From positions 992,001 through 1,056,000 of the forward strand of contig CP114485.1 in assembly GCA_027186245.1 (NCBI GenBank): a stretch of 64,000 bases of DNA, in the 5' to 3' direction. The translations under genes and the position numbers were made by a program. Every line of letters begins with the position of its first letter. Position 1 is the first letter of the stretch. Below the pieces are notes generated by a model. The model ran no database searches and was not told the origin of the DNA. It worked only from the letters and a program-made list of their open reading frames with translations. This stretch comes from Coriaria nepalensis (taxonomy: Eukaryota > Streptophyta > Magnoliopsida > Cucurbitales > Coriariaceae). This document shows positions 25,330-36,094 of this stretch, piece after piece.

Positions 25330-27902
25330 TCAGTCAGATCTAGGTCTCCAGGATTGTTGACCTTGATTGTGCCGTGCCTGGGAAGGATTCCTTGAGGCTG
25401 AATTGTTATGGCCTTCTGATCTGATGGACTGAAATTGGTATTGAGGATGTGTAGGTGCAGCAATGGCCCGATACACCTGCGGGCGAGATAGGTGAGGAGG
25501 CGGGGCCCTGTGCGCCAGTGGATAGTATGCAGGACCCATGGCCCTGAGTGTCTGTGGACTAGGGTTCACTGCCATGACCGTGTGTGTTTCTGGATAAGTT
25601 GGGCGGTAATATCCATAATCAAACCTTGGGTTTGTAAGTTGTGTCGTGATAACTTGAGATATATGGGGCTTTACTAATTTATCGAGCAGTGATCTCTTGT
25701 CCTGATCAACTGAGACAAGTCTGTTATGTGTCATTTGGAAGGCTTCAGATATTCTTGTCAAATTTCTCTTGCTAACAGCTCTTGCTGTATTCTCAGGCTG
25801 CTCGAAAGGATCCTCAACCTGCCCAGTCATCAACAATGCCGCAACCAAAATCAGTTGAGGGAGAGAAAACAATTGTAGAAAAATGAATATTAAAAAAATA
25901 AAAATAAAAATAAAAAGCGAGAGAGAAAGTTGTACAAAGAGTGCATATGTTTTAGGCAGCCATCGCATATTGCTATTTATATCCTGCCATTGTCCTGCAT
26001 ATGTACAAATTCCCAACTCCAATGCCTTCAAGCTAATGTCCGAAAACTGCAAATTTTACTCAAAAAGATCAATGTAAAATTTTTGGCATCAGGGAAAATT
26101 AGTAACGCAAGATGAGAGTGATACCTTGGCGAGAAATGAAATGAAAAGTTCAGACAAAGATCTATGGTTGACTGCTCTAGACTTGTTCGTTCTAAAGCTA
26201 GTAATGTTCGCAGCACAAGTTTCTGCAATACGTCTCTCCACATCATCCCTTACACCTGCTTAAGAATACATGTACCATCAGTCCAACTTCTTCCCCAAGA
26301 AGTCAGGAACTAAATATAGAATATGCTTGCTATAAGTAATAATTAATATGACATCCCCAGCATCCCTTTTAATACATTTCCCCATCCTTATTGAAGAATT
26401 TGAAGTGCTCAATCACTCCTGATAAAGGTTGATTACCAAAAAAAATAAGTATTGATAAGTCCCCCTATGCAACATACTCATTCAATGTACCACACTAATC
26501 AAACCGCACAAAACCAATGTTGGCATTGCATTAGAAGTCAGCTACCAGAAAATTACGGCATCAAGACTTGTAACATGGATCTCATAGCTAAACTGCATTA
26601 CCAAGTCCCCGTCTTCAAATAAACATTTGCTATTAAGAAATAGAGTTCATAGTATATTTCAAATAAAAAAAGTAGAGAATTAGAGATGATAAGTACCTCT
26701 TAAATCTTCAACCATATTCCCTGGATATATGACATTAAGAGGTGGTAAAATTGCAGGTACACACGTCTGAATGAAAACATAAAGATAAATTAACTATGGA
26801 GAATTCAAGAGATTTACAATGCATCAATAAGAGATGGTAGGCCTAAAATTCATTCATTTCAAACATATTTCAATTGCTATGAATCCTGAAAAATAGTAGA
26901 TCACCTGGAAATGGAATATCACAAGCAAACTAAGAGTGTATGAATTAAAAGTCCCGGATTTTGAATTATTTATGTCGTGTGCTTTAGCCCATTCTTTGAC
27001 CTACAAAGGCAAGGAATCAATAGTTAGATTTATGCACTCCATGGCTTCCAAACCAACGAGTTGCTGCCCTAAAAAACATACAAGCAAAACCATATCTCGG
27101 AAACGTGCATCTATCTCATTAATCCACAATAAGACTTTGGACTTCATTTGGCCCATCAGATTATCAATTGAAACATCGCAAGAGATCCTTAGGTTGCTGC
27201 TATCAAACTTCAAAATGGGAACTCTTGCATATGGAATTAATTGCAGCATGGACCATCCACCTATCGGATCAAGAAAAGAGAGAAAAGCTATGTTACGACA
27301 TAAATAGGAGACAACATACAACATTAAGCCATAACCAGAGCAGCTATTCACTTTTTTTAGAGGATCAAGATGTATAAAGCCAATTTCTAAATTTGAATGG
27401 ATGTAAATGAAGAAGTAGAGAAAAAGAAGGAAATTACCTCTTGCTTTCAGCGCTTTTCGTATCTCTCTCAGTAAATTTTGCTTGAGCTTCTTACCCACAG
27501 AGGAAACACAGAATCTACTATCTAACTGTATAGAAATATCCAAGTCTCCCCATTTAGAAAATAGATTGGATGCAAAAGATCCAAATGCCTCAACAGTTGC
27601 ACCTGTTTATAACATGAACCTGCTTGTTAATTTATAAAAACTCTTAAGAGAGCATTATAATAAAAATATAAAAAGAATCTTTTCGCCATTCTAATCTCTA
27701 TGTGACTGATAAATTGCAAATCTTTCAAGAATGTAAGATGAAAAAAATGAGAATGACCTCTAAATCTTGCAATGTTCAGCACAATTTCCCTTACTTCTTC
27801 AACAACTTGAAATCTCTTAAGCCAATCATCCTGTGAGGGTTTAATTTGAACAAGTATTTCTTTCAAGGTATCCTCCAATATTCTATTGCCACTCATTTTC
27901 AT
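25330..27902 (-). CDS. HESO1: HESO1-type terminal nucleotidyltransferase (461 aa)
   Basis: Non-canonical poly(A)/uridylyl polymerase; HESO1 uridylates unmethylated small RNAs and RISC cleavage products. Eight exons on the minus strand: 27758-27902, 27438-27602, 27082-27260, 26905-27000, 26697-26766, 26125-26255, 25936-26046, 25330-25818. The catalytic signature GSF plus GDLD lies at residues 56-70 (Asp68 and Asp70), with the third metal ligand at about Asp132 (ISCDVSID). The PAP-associated part follows: MVLLVKEWAKAHDINNSKSG, then TFNSYTLSLLVIFHFQ. The C-terminal third is low-complexity, rich in Pro, Tyr, Gln and Ser, as in HESO1. All catalytic residues are present. Start: MKMSG offers two in-frame ATGs (27902 and 27896). 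It is somewhat shorter than the Arabidopsis protein because of the tail. Confidence 0.92.
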
Positions 27903-29688
27903 CTACAAATGGTGTCGGCGGTGAAACGCAAAAGGTGGATTTTCCAGCACCAATCAGAACGGTCATACCCGAAATTGAGAAATTTCCAGCACTTGAAGAC
28001 TCAGAATCCCTAATTACTTAGTCCCTTTCTGGTCCCAACAAGCTGAGATTTAATAAATTTCAAAGAATTAAGGATTCCTTGATGTACATTACCCGATCAA
28101 AGTTTGGAAAGAAAAATTCAACACAGTAATCAAATAACGAAGAAAAAAGCTCACCCATTAAGTACGCCTGGTGTAACAGCACTATCCTCACAAACAGAAT
28201 TCACTGGAAGAACCCTAGAGAAGCACATTACTTGGAGTAGAATCGCTTGAAATAAGAATGGGAGTACTAAGATTTCATCCCTAATAGGGTTTGCTAATAA
28301 AGTAGACAGTTGCTTTGCTTACTGAAGAAGTTTATTCGCTCTCTTAATAATTTCATCGGAAAAAGAAAAAGCACAAAAAAAAAAAAAAAAAAAAAAGCAG
28401 GTCAACAACGAAGTCTTCTTCGCTAAAGAACGAATTGGAGTTTACAGCCATCAAGTAATCAGGGATGACTCTGAGCAATGGTTTTGTCCTCCCGCGTAAA
28501 CGCGCGTGCCGAAATAGCTATAAATTGTAGGGAAAATTTAAAGCTTGAAAGCAATGGTTCAATAAGTGGGCTGGGCTATTCGTTAGAACATTTCAAAGCT
28601 AGATAGATCATTATTGGGCTATCGGCCCAACAAACAACTACTTCAATACAAATTATACAGTGCGCGGGAGCAAGATAGTCGTCCCAAGAGTATCAATTTA
28701 AAAACTGAGTGGAGAATGAATTGCATCAAATTACTCCGTGTCAGGATCCCCGTCGCGCAGAATCGGTTGGACTAAATGGTCATTAATGTTGATTAGTTAT
28801 ATATATATATATCAAGAGTACATAAAAACAAGTCCTGGTCACTAAAATTATAGTGACGATCATTATCGACACGTATGCTATAACGTACGTCAGCATTCCA
28901 CTCATATACTATTATTTGATTTAATCAACTCATTTTGAATAAAAATTAGACCTAAAGTATGGTCAAAAGGAACAAAGTTAAGTTTGGTGCACCATCAAAA
29001 AATCTAAACAGCCATCACAATGTGACAAGTGTCGCGGTGACTGAATGCCAGATGCAACGTGGCAGGAACTCATTTGAATCCCCCCTACAAACCGTCGAGC
29101 CAATACGAATCACACGCTGCAAAACCCACAGGGGCCCACTTCCAAGTGTATATCTTTGCCTACCCATGGCGATAATCCAAGATATAGTAGGCATAGATAA
29201 GAGTAAAGATTCTATCCATCCACCGCATCAAGCCTTTTGAGGTTTGACATTCTAGAATATATCTCTGCCTCAGCATTTAGCTTTCATATCGCACAAGTCA
29301 AGTAATTAATAATAATAGAACGCACGCCGATTCTGAATGAACTCATAAGATTTCTAGATAACGTTTTGAGAGAGAGTTGTAGCTAGTAACCAGAATCACA
29401 GCCAGAAAATTTTAGAGTCAAGATTAACACAAATTTATGATAAACAGAGGATTTATTACTCCCATCGTTTATATATGATGAATTTGCCATCATCTTTCCT
29501 TGCCTCAAAATTTGTAGAAACAAGGATTTGAATAGTTGAATCTCTTGGCTCGTGGGTAAACTACACACTTCGATAATGCTTTTTCAGATCAAGTTCAATT
29601 TTCAACAGCCTAGTTACTGGGAATGAAAAAGTTCTTCCCTTCTCAATTCCATGATTTATATAACCAAGCTACAAACTTCAATTAACCG
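27903..29688. other. HESO1-like gene promoter and intergenic region
   Basis: About 1.8 kb with no gene I can support. 28375-28396 is an A run of 22. A small open frame at 28959-29240 on the plus strand has no recognisable features. The right part, toward 29688, should include the 3' UTR of the phosphatase gene. Confidence 0.5.
28375..28396. repeat. Poly(A) run, 22 bases
   Basis: A homopolymer in the upstream region of the HESO1-like gene. It could be a slippage site or the tail of an old retroposed copy; nothing adjacent shows which. Confidence 0.85.
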
Positions 29689-31196
29689 CTACAAGAGGGG
29701 TTGCAACGAAACAAATTCTTTTCCCTGTGAAAGACTATTGAAGTTCCGATTACCCTTCAAATCGACGACCACGACGCTAACATTGTCCGTACTGTGTCTA
29801 GCCAAAGCCAACTTGGTTAGCAGAATGGATGCGTCCGAGCAGGCCCTGTCAGAACTATCACATAGGCCCACGGCCACGTCAGCACTCCCAGGCGACCTGG
29901 GTGGCGCCCGCGGCTTCTGCGCCCTCAGGCACATACGAGCCACGCTACAAGCTGTATCGTTTGTGACCACGTCCCAGAGACCATCAGTCGCTATTATCAT
30001 ACACTCGTCCTCCGCCGTCCGATCCATCATCACCACCTCCGGTTCAGGGATCACGAACGGTTTCAGGTAGTTATCTCCTATCGCTCTGGACATGGCTAGA
30101 ACTCCCAGGACCCTCGCCCCGTCCCAATAGATCACACGCCCACCGGCTTCTTGGATCCGAGCCAATTCGTCGGGCCTATCAGGCTGTAGAAAATAAACAG
30201 TAACAAACTATTTAGCCAATAGGAATATAAATCAGATCGGAAAAGTCTCGACTACTTCAGATAGATACCAGTTTGTCTGCGAGAAAGTGAGCTCACCTTG
30301 TGATCGGATGAGAGAGGGATGGCAACGCCTTTCCGGCAAAGAACTGCCCGGGAATCGCCACAGTTCGACACGATGATTTTATCTCGCGTTAAAACAGTAG
30401 CAACAGCCGTCGATCCAACAGCGTCGCACTGAGGAGTCTGAAATTCGCACCTGCAGTTCGAGTTTTTGACATGGTCGTCGTCGCCTGATTCCTTAACCTC
30501 CATGTCCATGCGAGCAAAACTCCGTTCCATCATACTCTTCCACTCGACAGTCTCTCCCTCGCCTTCAAGCTCTTCCCTGACTATATGATGCAACCGCTCT
30601 TTACACTTCATGGCAACCTAAAGAAATAAAAACCAGAAGACATAATAAGAAATCAGATTTGGAGATCGAGCGTCATATGTACTACTTGGAAAGACTAAAG
30701 CCAGAGAGAAGTTACATACATGAGAGCAACCATGGCCGTCGAACACGCCAAAAAAGTGCATATCACTCGAATTCCGATCTTTCTGGTTGCAGAAGTAAGG
30801 GTGAATTGATACTGCATCCTCCATGTCTCTTCTCCTTCCGCACACGGAGGTGACGCCAAATTTAGGCAGCTGATCACCTTCGTCTTCAACCTGCGTAGAC
30901 TTCAAAGAGTCAATAGTATTCACCGCCGGATTAGCTCGCAAAAGTACATTTCCCTCCGATTCAGCTCCGTCGACGTCTTGGACGTCCTTCACTGAACTAT
31001 TTTCAACGGCGTTGCCGCACTCACGTGGCTGGAGATCGAGCCTTGCGCGCTTCCTGCTACTCTCAAGGACGAGCTGTGGCATGGTGGAATCAGAGAGTAG
31101 CGTGAACGGAAGGAGATCTTGTCTCCGGCGACGTTTCTCAATCTTTGCCGAAGCGTCAGAACTTTCTCCAACGAGTCCACAACAAATTTCAGCCAT
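29689..31196 (-). CDS. Clade A protein phosphatase 2C, AHG3/PP2CA-type (430 aa)
   Basis: Negative regulator of abscisic acid signalling that holds SnRK2 kinases inactive until ABA-bound PYR/PYL receptors dock on it. Three exons on the minus strand: 30720-31196, 30297-30617, 29689-30183. The N-terminus MAEICCGLVGE followed by an RRRR cluster resembles AHG3/PP2CA. PP2C motifs are in order: SVCGRRRDMEDAVSIHP, FFGVFDGHGCSHV (metal-binding Asp153-Gly154), CDAVGSTAV, VSNCGDSRAVL, SRAIGDNYLKP, ATDGLWDV and DNVSVVVVDL. The Trp lock that inserts into the ABA receptor is present at about Trp286 (GGRVIYWDGARVLG). The regulatory C-terminal insert PRAPPRSPGSADV is basic and proline-rich. The upstream DNA is rich in ACGT cores, consistent with the ABA induction known for this clade. 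Confidence 0.96.
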
Positions 31197-31756
31197 TGAA
31201 TTTCCCTTAAAAAATTCAATCAACTAACCAAAGATTTTCTCTACTTCTCTGAAGAAACGACCTCGATCTGATTTCAGTTAATGAGAGAGGATAAGAGAGA
31301 GAGAGAAATAGGTTGGGCGAAAAAATAAAACGGATTCAGTGAGAGAGAACACAAACGGACCCGTTTTAAATGACGCCCGAGAAAAGCTTTCGACGGAAGG
31401 GCGAGGGACCCACATTTCTCCTGGGGCCACACGTAATCACGGGAAGGAACCGACACGGAACAGTTGGTATGACGTCGAACTACTGAAAACTAGATACAAT
31501 CTCAACCGTTCATCTGGAACAACAACCTTCTCTCTCTTCTACTGATTTCTCCACGTTGGTACTTTTCGCATCCTGCTTCGTGGCCTAATGGTTACACAAC
31601 ACGATAGTGTGGAATCACCGACATTTCCTGACACGCATGTGGTCCAAGAGCGACCGCTCCCCTTCTACCTGGGCCATCCGCTGGATGCCTTTTCGAGTCT
31701 CACTCGCAAATACATTTTCCCTTTCCCCTTCATTAAATATCAATTCCTATGACCTG

Positions 31757-31766
31757 GACACGTGTC
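31757..31766. promoter_or_regulatory. ABRE/G-box palindrome upstream of the PP2C gene
   Basis: GACACGTGTC, a perfect 10-base palindrome with a CACGTG core, about 560 bases before the PP2C start codon. ABF/AREB bZIP factors bind such sites. Further ACGT cores are at about 31425 (CACACGTAA), 31552 (CCACGTTGG) and 32155 (GACACGTAG). Confidence 0.5.
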
Positions 31767-32076
31767 GACAACCTTACCGTTTGTATTTAGATGCCTTTGC
31801 ATTACCCCACTCGCTTCGTCAGCATTTGAGTTTTACGTGCGCTTGTTTCCTACTCCTAGTTTTCCTCAAATATGGATTTCGGTGCGTATTTAGTACCTTT
31901 TAGCCGGTGGGGATGTTATTAGAATTTATTAAGTAATTCGTATTTATAAGAATAACATGGAGGCGAAAGTGCGTTAAACGCGCGAAGGGGCCAGTGGGCC
32001 ACGGAGGTGGGGTAGATCGTTGAATTATGCTGGAAAAAATGGTCCAATGAAAAAGTTATACGTAAGGAGAGATGAC

Positions 32077-32088
32077 GACACGTGTGGG
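32077..32088. promoter_or_regulatory. Second ABRE-like site upstream of the PP2C gene
   Basis: GACACGTGTGGG, an ACGTG core in ABRE context, about 880 bases before the PP2C start codon. Together with the 31757 site it meets the usual requirement for more than one ABRE. Confidence 0.4.
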
Positions 32089-32322
32089 GTCGCATGTCAA
32101 CGTCCATTGTATTGACCCTTGAAGAATATCTGAGGTTTCTGCTCGTAGAAGCCTGACACGTAGTAATCGGTGACGTGGATCTAAGTAAACATTTCGTATG
32201 TCGTGCAGTGAGACACGTTTCTCGCATTTACCTTTCCGTCCTTCGTTATTTAAAGTAAAATTGCATGTTGCTCACCCCCACATGTTTGTTTATGGATTAT
32301 GAAATTAATTTTTCCGATTATA

Positions 32323-32361
32323 AAAATAAAATAAAATAAAATAAAATAAAATAAAATAAAA
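32323..32361. repeat. (AAAAT)n pentanucleotide array
   Basis: About seven tandem AAAAT/ATAAA units in non-coding DNA. Confidence 0.9.
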
Positions 32362-33569
32362 GATTAATTAATAAAATCCTCAATCAAATTCAATAATTCA
32401 AATCTTTGACTTGAATATTATATTATATACATTTCGATCAAAGTTTATGTATGATTTACTAGAGAAATTTGCATGATGAAGAACTGTTAGACATATGTTA
32501 TTAAATTTTTGGTCTTAAGAAAAATAAAAATAAACTGAAAGAGTTTAAATGTTGACTCATTAAATATATTTACATATAATTAATTAAATATTTCAATTTA
32601 TATTAATATAAAGTAAAATCTTAATCGAGACTAAAGAATATTTATTATTATTATTATTATTTTATTAGAATCTCTTAAAAACTATCGTCAAACTTTTTTG
32701 TATATATATATATATATGAAATAACGTAATAATCTTTGTGACCCACCGCTTTGATTAAGCTTTGAAGTTGTTTACACGTATAGATGATGAGATGAGAATA
32801 CATTTGTTGATAAGCGACTTACGTGTCGAGATTGGCTGTCAAGCAACGATCACCCACTGGCTACTCTGCAAGATACAGCAAGGAAGTAACGTAAACATAA
32901 CATCACCCACTGCCAACTCTGCACTGTACTGTCCAATATTCTTCTCCCCTGGATCTTGTCCCGTCCTTTCCATTGTCAGTAATGGACGACTGTGATTTTC
33001 TCAAAATGGGGGAAAAAAACACGGCCACATATTTAGGACCAACGCTTTTCAAATTCTCATTTCTCACCAGAGTTTACGACTACTCGTGCATTCTCCTTCT
33101 CCCATTTTCATTTGTTAGCGACACCTGGCTTTTTTTCCTTTTTTTTTTTGGCCAAAAGCGACACCTGGGTTGGCATGCATGCATGCATCCATGTAAAAGA
33201 AAAGGAAAAGGCGGGTGCCGTGCCCTCAGATATTTTCACTCTTAGGGGACAGATTGGGAATTGGAACGAGGGGTAATATTTTTATAATAAATTAATTAGA
33301 AAAAAAATATCTCCCTGTTTTTATTACATGCCGTTAGATATTTTTTCAAGTTGCAAATGAGACAGAGACACAGACAGAGACAGAGACGGACCGACTGATC
33401 GATCGAGCAGTCTCTCTTTTTCATTTTTCCTTTTCGTTTCTTTACAGATTTATCTTCCAAAAACATGCACTAGAAAAAACATATGTGGGATCCAAGCACC
33501 GTCAGATCATACGAGGGAAATTAAAACCATCATCTTATTCAGTTTTGTTCTAGAGAGAGAGAGGGAGGT

Positions 33570-36094
33570 TCAATTAAGGTCCAATCTCATACTTGGTTGA
33601 AACCCATTCACAGTCATGCCTCCATCAACAGAAATAGTTTGACCCGTGATGTAAGAAGCAGCTGGTAGGCAAAGAAACGCCACCAAAGATGACACTTCGT
33701 TCGATTCCGCAACACGCCCGATTGGTGTTTTTGAGATTATTTCCTCAACAAATCTCTTGTTTTCAAGCAGCTGTAAGAAAGGAAAAGAACAAAAAAAAAA
33801 AAACCCATCAAGCTGTGAAACAAGTTTACTCGAGTGAGTTGATGAAGGCAAGTTCAGTATTAATATAAGAGCATCTACAGTACAGTCTCATGGAAAATGC
33901 AATTACAAAAATCATAATTAGGTATCAGAAAACTATTATCGATAATGAAGGTATAAGTGAATCCCGTCTCAACTCAGGACAGAATCATGTTGTGTTAGTA
34001 TGGAACTATGGATCAAAAGAATCAGATCAATAGTTATCCCCTCAGAATTGCTCCTATTCATCTGGGACAGAGTTCATTCAGTGTCACAGAGATAAAGAAG
34101 TGGTAAAAAATGAATATGGATCAAGAAACGCCTCAGATATTGACCTCCAATGCTCCATGACATCTAAATCGCTAAAATACTTGATAACACATTAGCACAA
34201 TCCTACCAACTCTCACAAAGACGCAATCGTATGTCATAGAACTACATATCTTTACGTTACGTTCCAAACTTTAATGACTTTACTAATAATATTGACAAGA
34301 GGGGGTTGAGAAAATTACAGGTTGTACGAGGGAGGTTCTGGTATACCATGGTGCTACGCAATTCGCCCTGATACTGTCCTTGGCCCATTCACAAGCCAGA
34401 TTTTTGGCAAGCTGATTCATTGCAGCTGAGACAAATGGAAAATTAGATTTCTCGCACAGACAAACTGATGTTTTCAATTCTTAACAACTGTAGGCAAAAG
34501 AAAAGGGGCAAGTTTCAGAATGCAGAATTCACCTTTACCAGCTGCATAAATGGATCCAGATCCTATGGAGAGCAGACCTCCAACAGAGGAAATGAACACA
34601 ATGCTTCCTTTACCAGAAGCCTTGAGAAGAGGATGTGCAAGTCGACTTAAGTAGTAAACAGAATCAAAGTTGGTAGCCATGATTCTAGAGTATTCGTCAT
34701 CAGTGTACTCAATAGTTGGCTTCCTCACATTGGTCCCTACATTGTTTACCTAATTAAAAAAAAATGTCAGAATTTTGTTCACTTTTTTTTCAAAAAAAAA
34801 AAAAACGCTACTGATCACTCCACAATCTGCACAGCCATCACCATAAGGAACAACGCTAAAGATATATTAAAAAAAGAAAAAAAATAAAATAATAAAATAA
34901 AGGATGGAAGGACGGTACCAAAACCTCTAAGACAAAAGAGACACAGGACGGAGAAAAGAGATGAAAAAGCAAAACAACAAAAAATAAAATTAAACAGCAA
35001 CAATAAAAAATCATTTGAGAGTAATTCTTAAGTGACCAAGACTAATCTTATCACCAAAAAGTTTCAATCTCGTCGACTGAGGGATAGAGGTCAAAGTGGA
35101 GAAGGTAATATTCGAGAGGTTAAAGACAACCAATATTGGCCAAAGAATCAGCCACTTGATTGACTTCTCAATAAACATGAGAAAGATTATGTCTATTTGT
35201 AACAATGAAGTGTCTAATCTTGTTTATTTCTTGAAAGAGAATGTGCCCAACACCATATAAACAAGATAAATGAATCAATTTCGATAGCAACTTTATGAAA
35301 ATTTTTATCCCAGACAAATTTCGCAGCACGAAGGGTGAGAGATTCAGTTTGCATACTAGTCATAAAACCCCAATAAGGGGAACAGAATTTTGTTCACCTG
35401 ATTGAAAGAAGTGTCGAATTTTGGAAGGAAAGTGATCTTAATGCACACAGACATTCTCGTATATACAAAATGCTTACAAGTTATAATAGCATGTGATTGT
35501 TGCAAAATTGTTAATAATGTAACAGAAAATTTTAACTCAATTCTAGCAATCTTAATCTAAATCCCCATTCCCGTCGACGAAAATACATCATTCTCTTTGT
35601 TCCCCTTTTAGCTTTGATTATCTAGGAAATTGAAAAGGTAGGGAGCAAGGTGAAAGTAAATCGACAGACTCGTACTTACAAGAATGTTGAGCTTTCCATT
35701 AAAAACAGAAGCCACTAGCTCGATTAGCTTCTCCCTCTGTTCTCTAGACGAAGCATCACAAACAGAGCCAGTTACCACAAACCCCTTCCCCTCCCATTCT
35801 TTCAAGCACTTACTTAGCTCCGCTTCATTCCTAGAGCATGTATGAACCGCCGCACCAAAGGCAGCTAGCTCCTCCACTACCGCATGACTGAAAACAAAGC
35901 CAAGATTCTTTCAACAAACATGAATTCATTGAAAAATTAGGAAATAAAAAAGAGGGAAAATGAAAGACAAACTAATGGAGGGAGGGAGAGGGAGGAAGAG
36001 ACCCGATTCCACGAGTGCCGCCGCTGACAAGAGCAGACATACCGTGGAGCGACCATCGAGAAGTTGCGAGAGGGCTATTGTCTGCCTTCGCCAT
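33570..36094 (-). CDS. Tropinone-reductase-like short-chain dehydrogenase/reductase (274 aa)
   Basis: NADP(H)-dependent SDR of the plant tropinone reductase-like group (SDR65C type); the substrate is unknown. Five exons on the minus strand: 36003-36094, 35680-35887, 34533-34749, 34319-34425, 33570-33770. The cofactor motif SGGTRGIG spans the first exon junction region and leads into [13 protein letters not shown], the structural motif, is at 102-105. The catalytic residues are Ser155 (FISSVGG), Tyr168 and Lys172 (YAAGK). The C-terminus carries [19 protein letters not shown], as usual. The length matches the family. Intron 2 (930 bases) holds a decayed RNase H fragment on the same strand, described separately. 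It is most likely a general ketone/aldehyde reductase, not a true tropinone reductase. Confidence 0.94.
35090..35530 (-). mobile_element. Decayed retroelement RNase H fragment in intron 2 of the SDR gene
   Basis: The minus strand reads [20 protein letters not shown] and then [13 protein letters not shown] in one frame (about 35230-35370). After a shift it reads [17 protein letters not shown], a stop, then [13 protein letters not shown] (about 35098-35240). ExESLxLRAA, the I-E-x-D motif and ExNxVADxLA are hallmarks of the plant RNase H domain found in non-LTR retrotransposons and in domesticated RNase H proteins. At least one frameshift and several stops mean it cannot be functional. It is oriented like the SDR gene. 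Confidence 0.65.

Larger units (their letters stand above)
31197..33569. other. PP2C promoter region and 3' flank of the SDR gene
   Basis: The first kilobase beyond the PP2C start codon holds several ACGT-core elements (see separate entries). Farther on are an (AAAAT)n array at about 32323-32361, strongly AT-rich DNA to about 32750, a TGCATGCATGCATGC palindrome-like run near 33172-33188, and the 3' flank of the SDR gene. No supported ORF. Confidence 0.5.

Noticed and set aside
28959..29240. Plus-strand frame of 93 codons upstream of the HESO1-like gene
   Set aside because: No conserved motif; its composition is like the surrounding non-coding DNA.
31570..31650. Possible tRNA gene (TGGCCTAATGGTTACA resembles a D-arm A box)
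   Set aside because: No matching B box (GGTTCGAATCC-like) follows at the right distance, and no acceptor stem can be paired.
33172..33188. TGCATGCATGCATGC run as a regulatory RY array
   Set aside because: RY elements are CATGCA, but this is a short simple tandem repeat about 600 bases from an unrelated 3' end, so function is unsupported.
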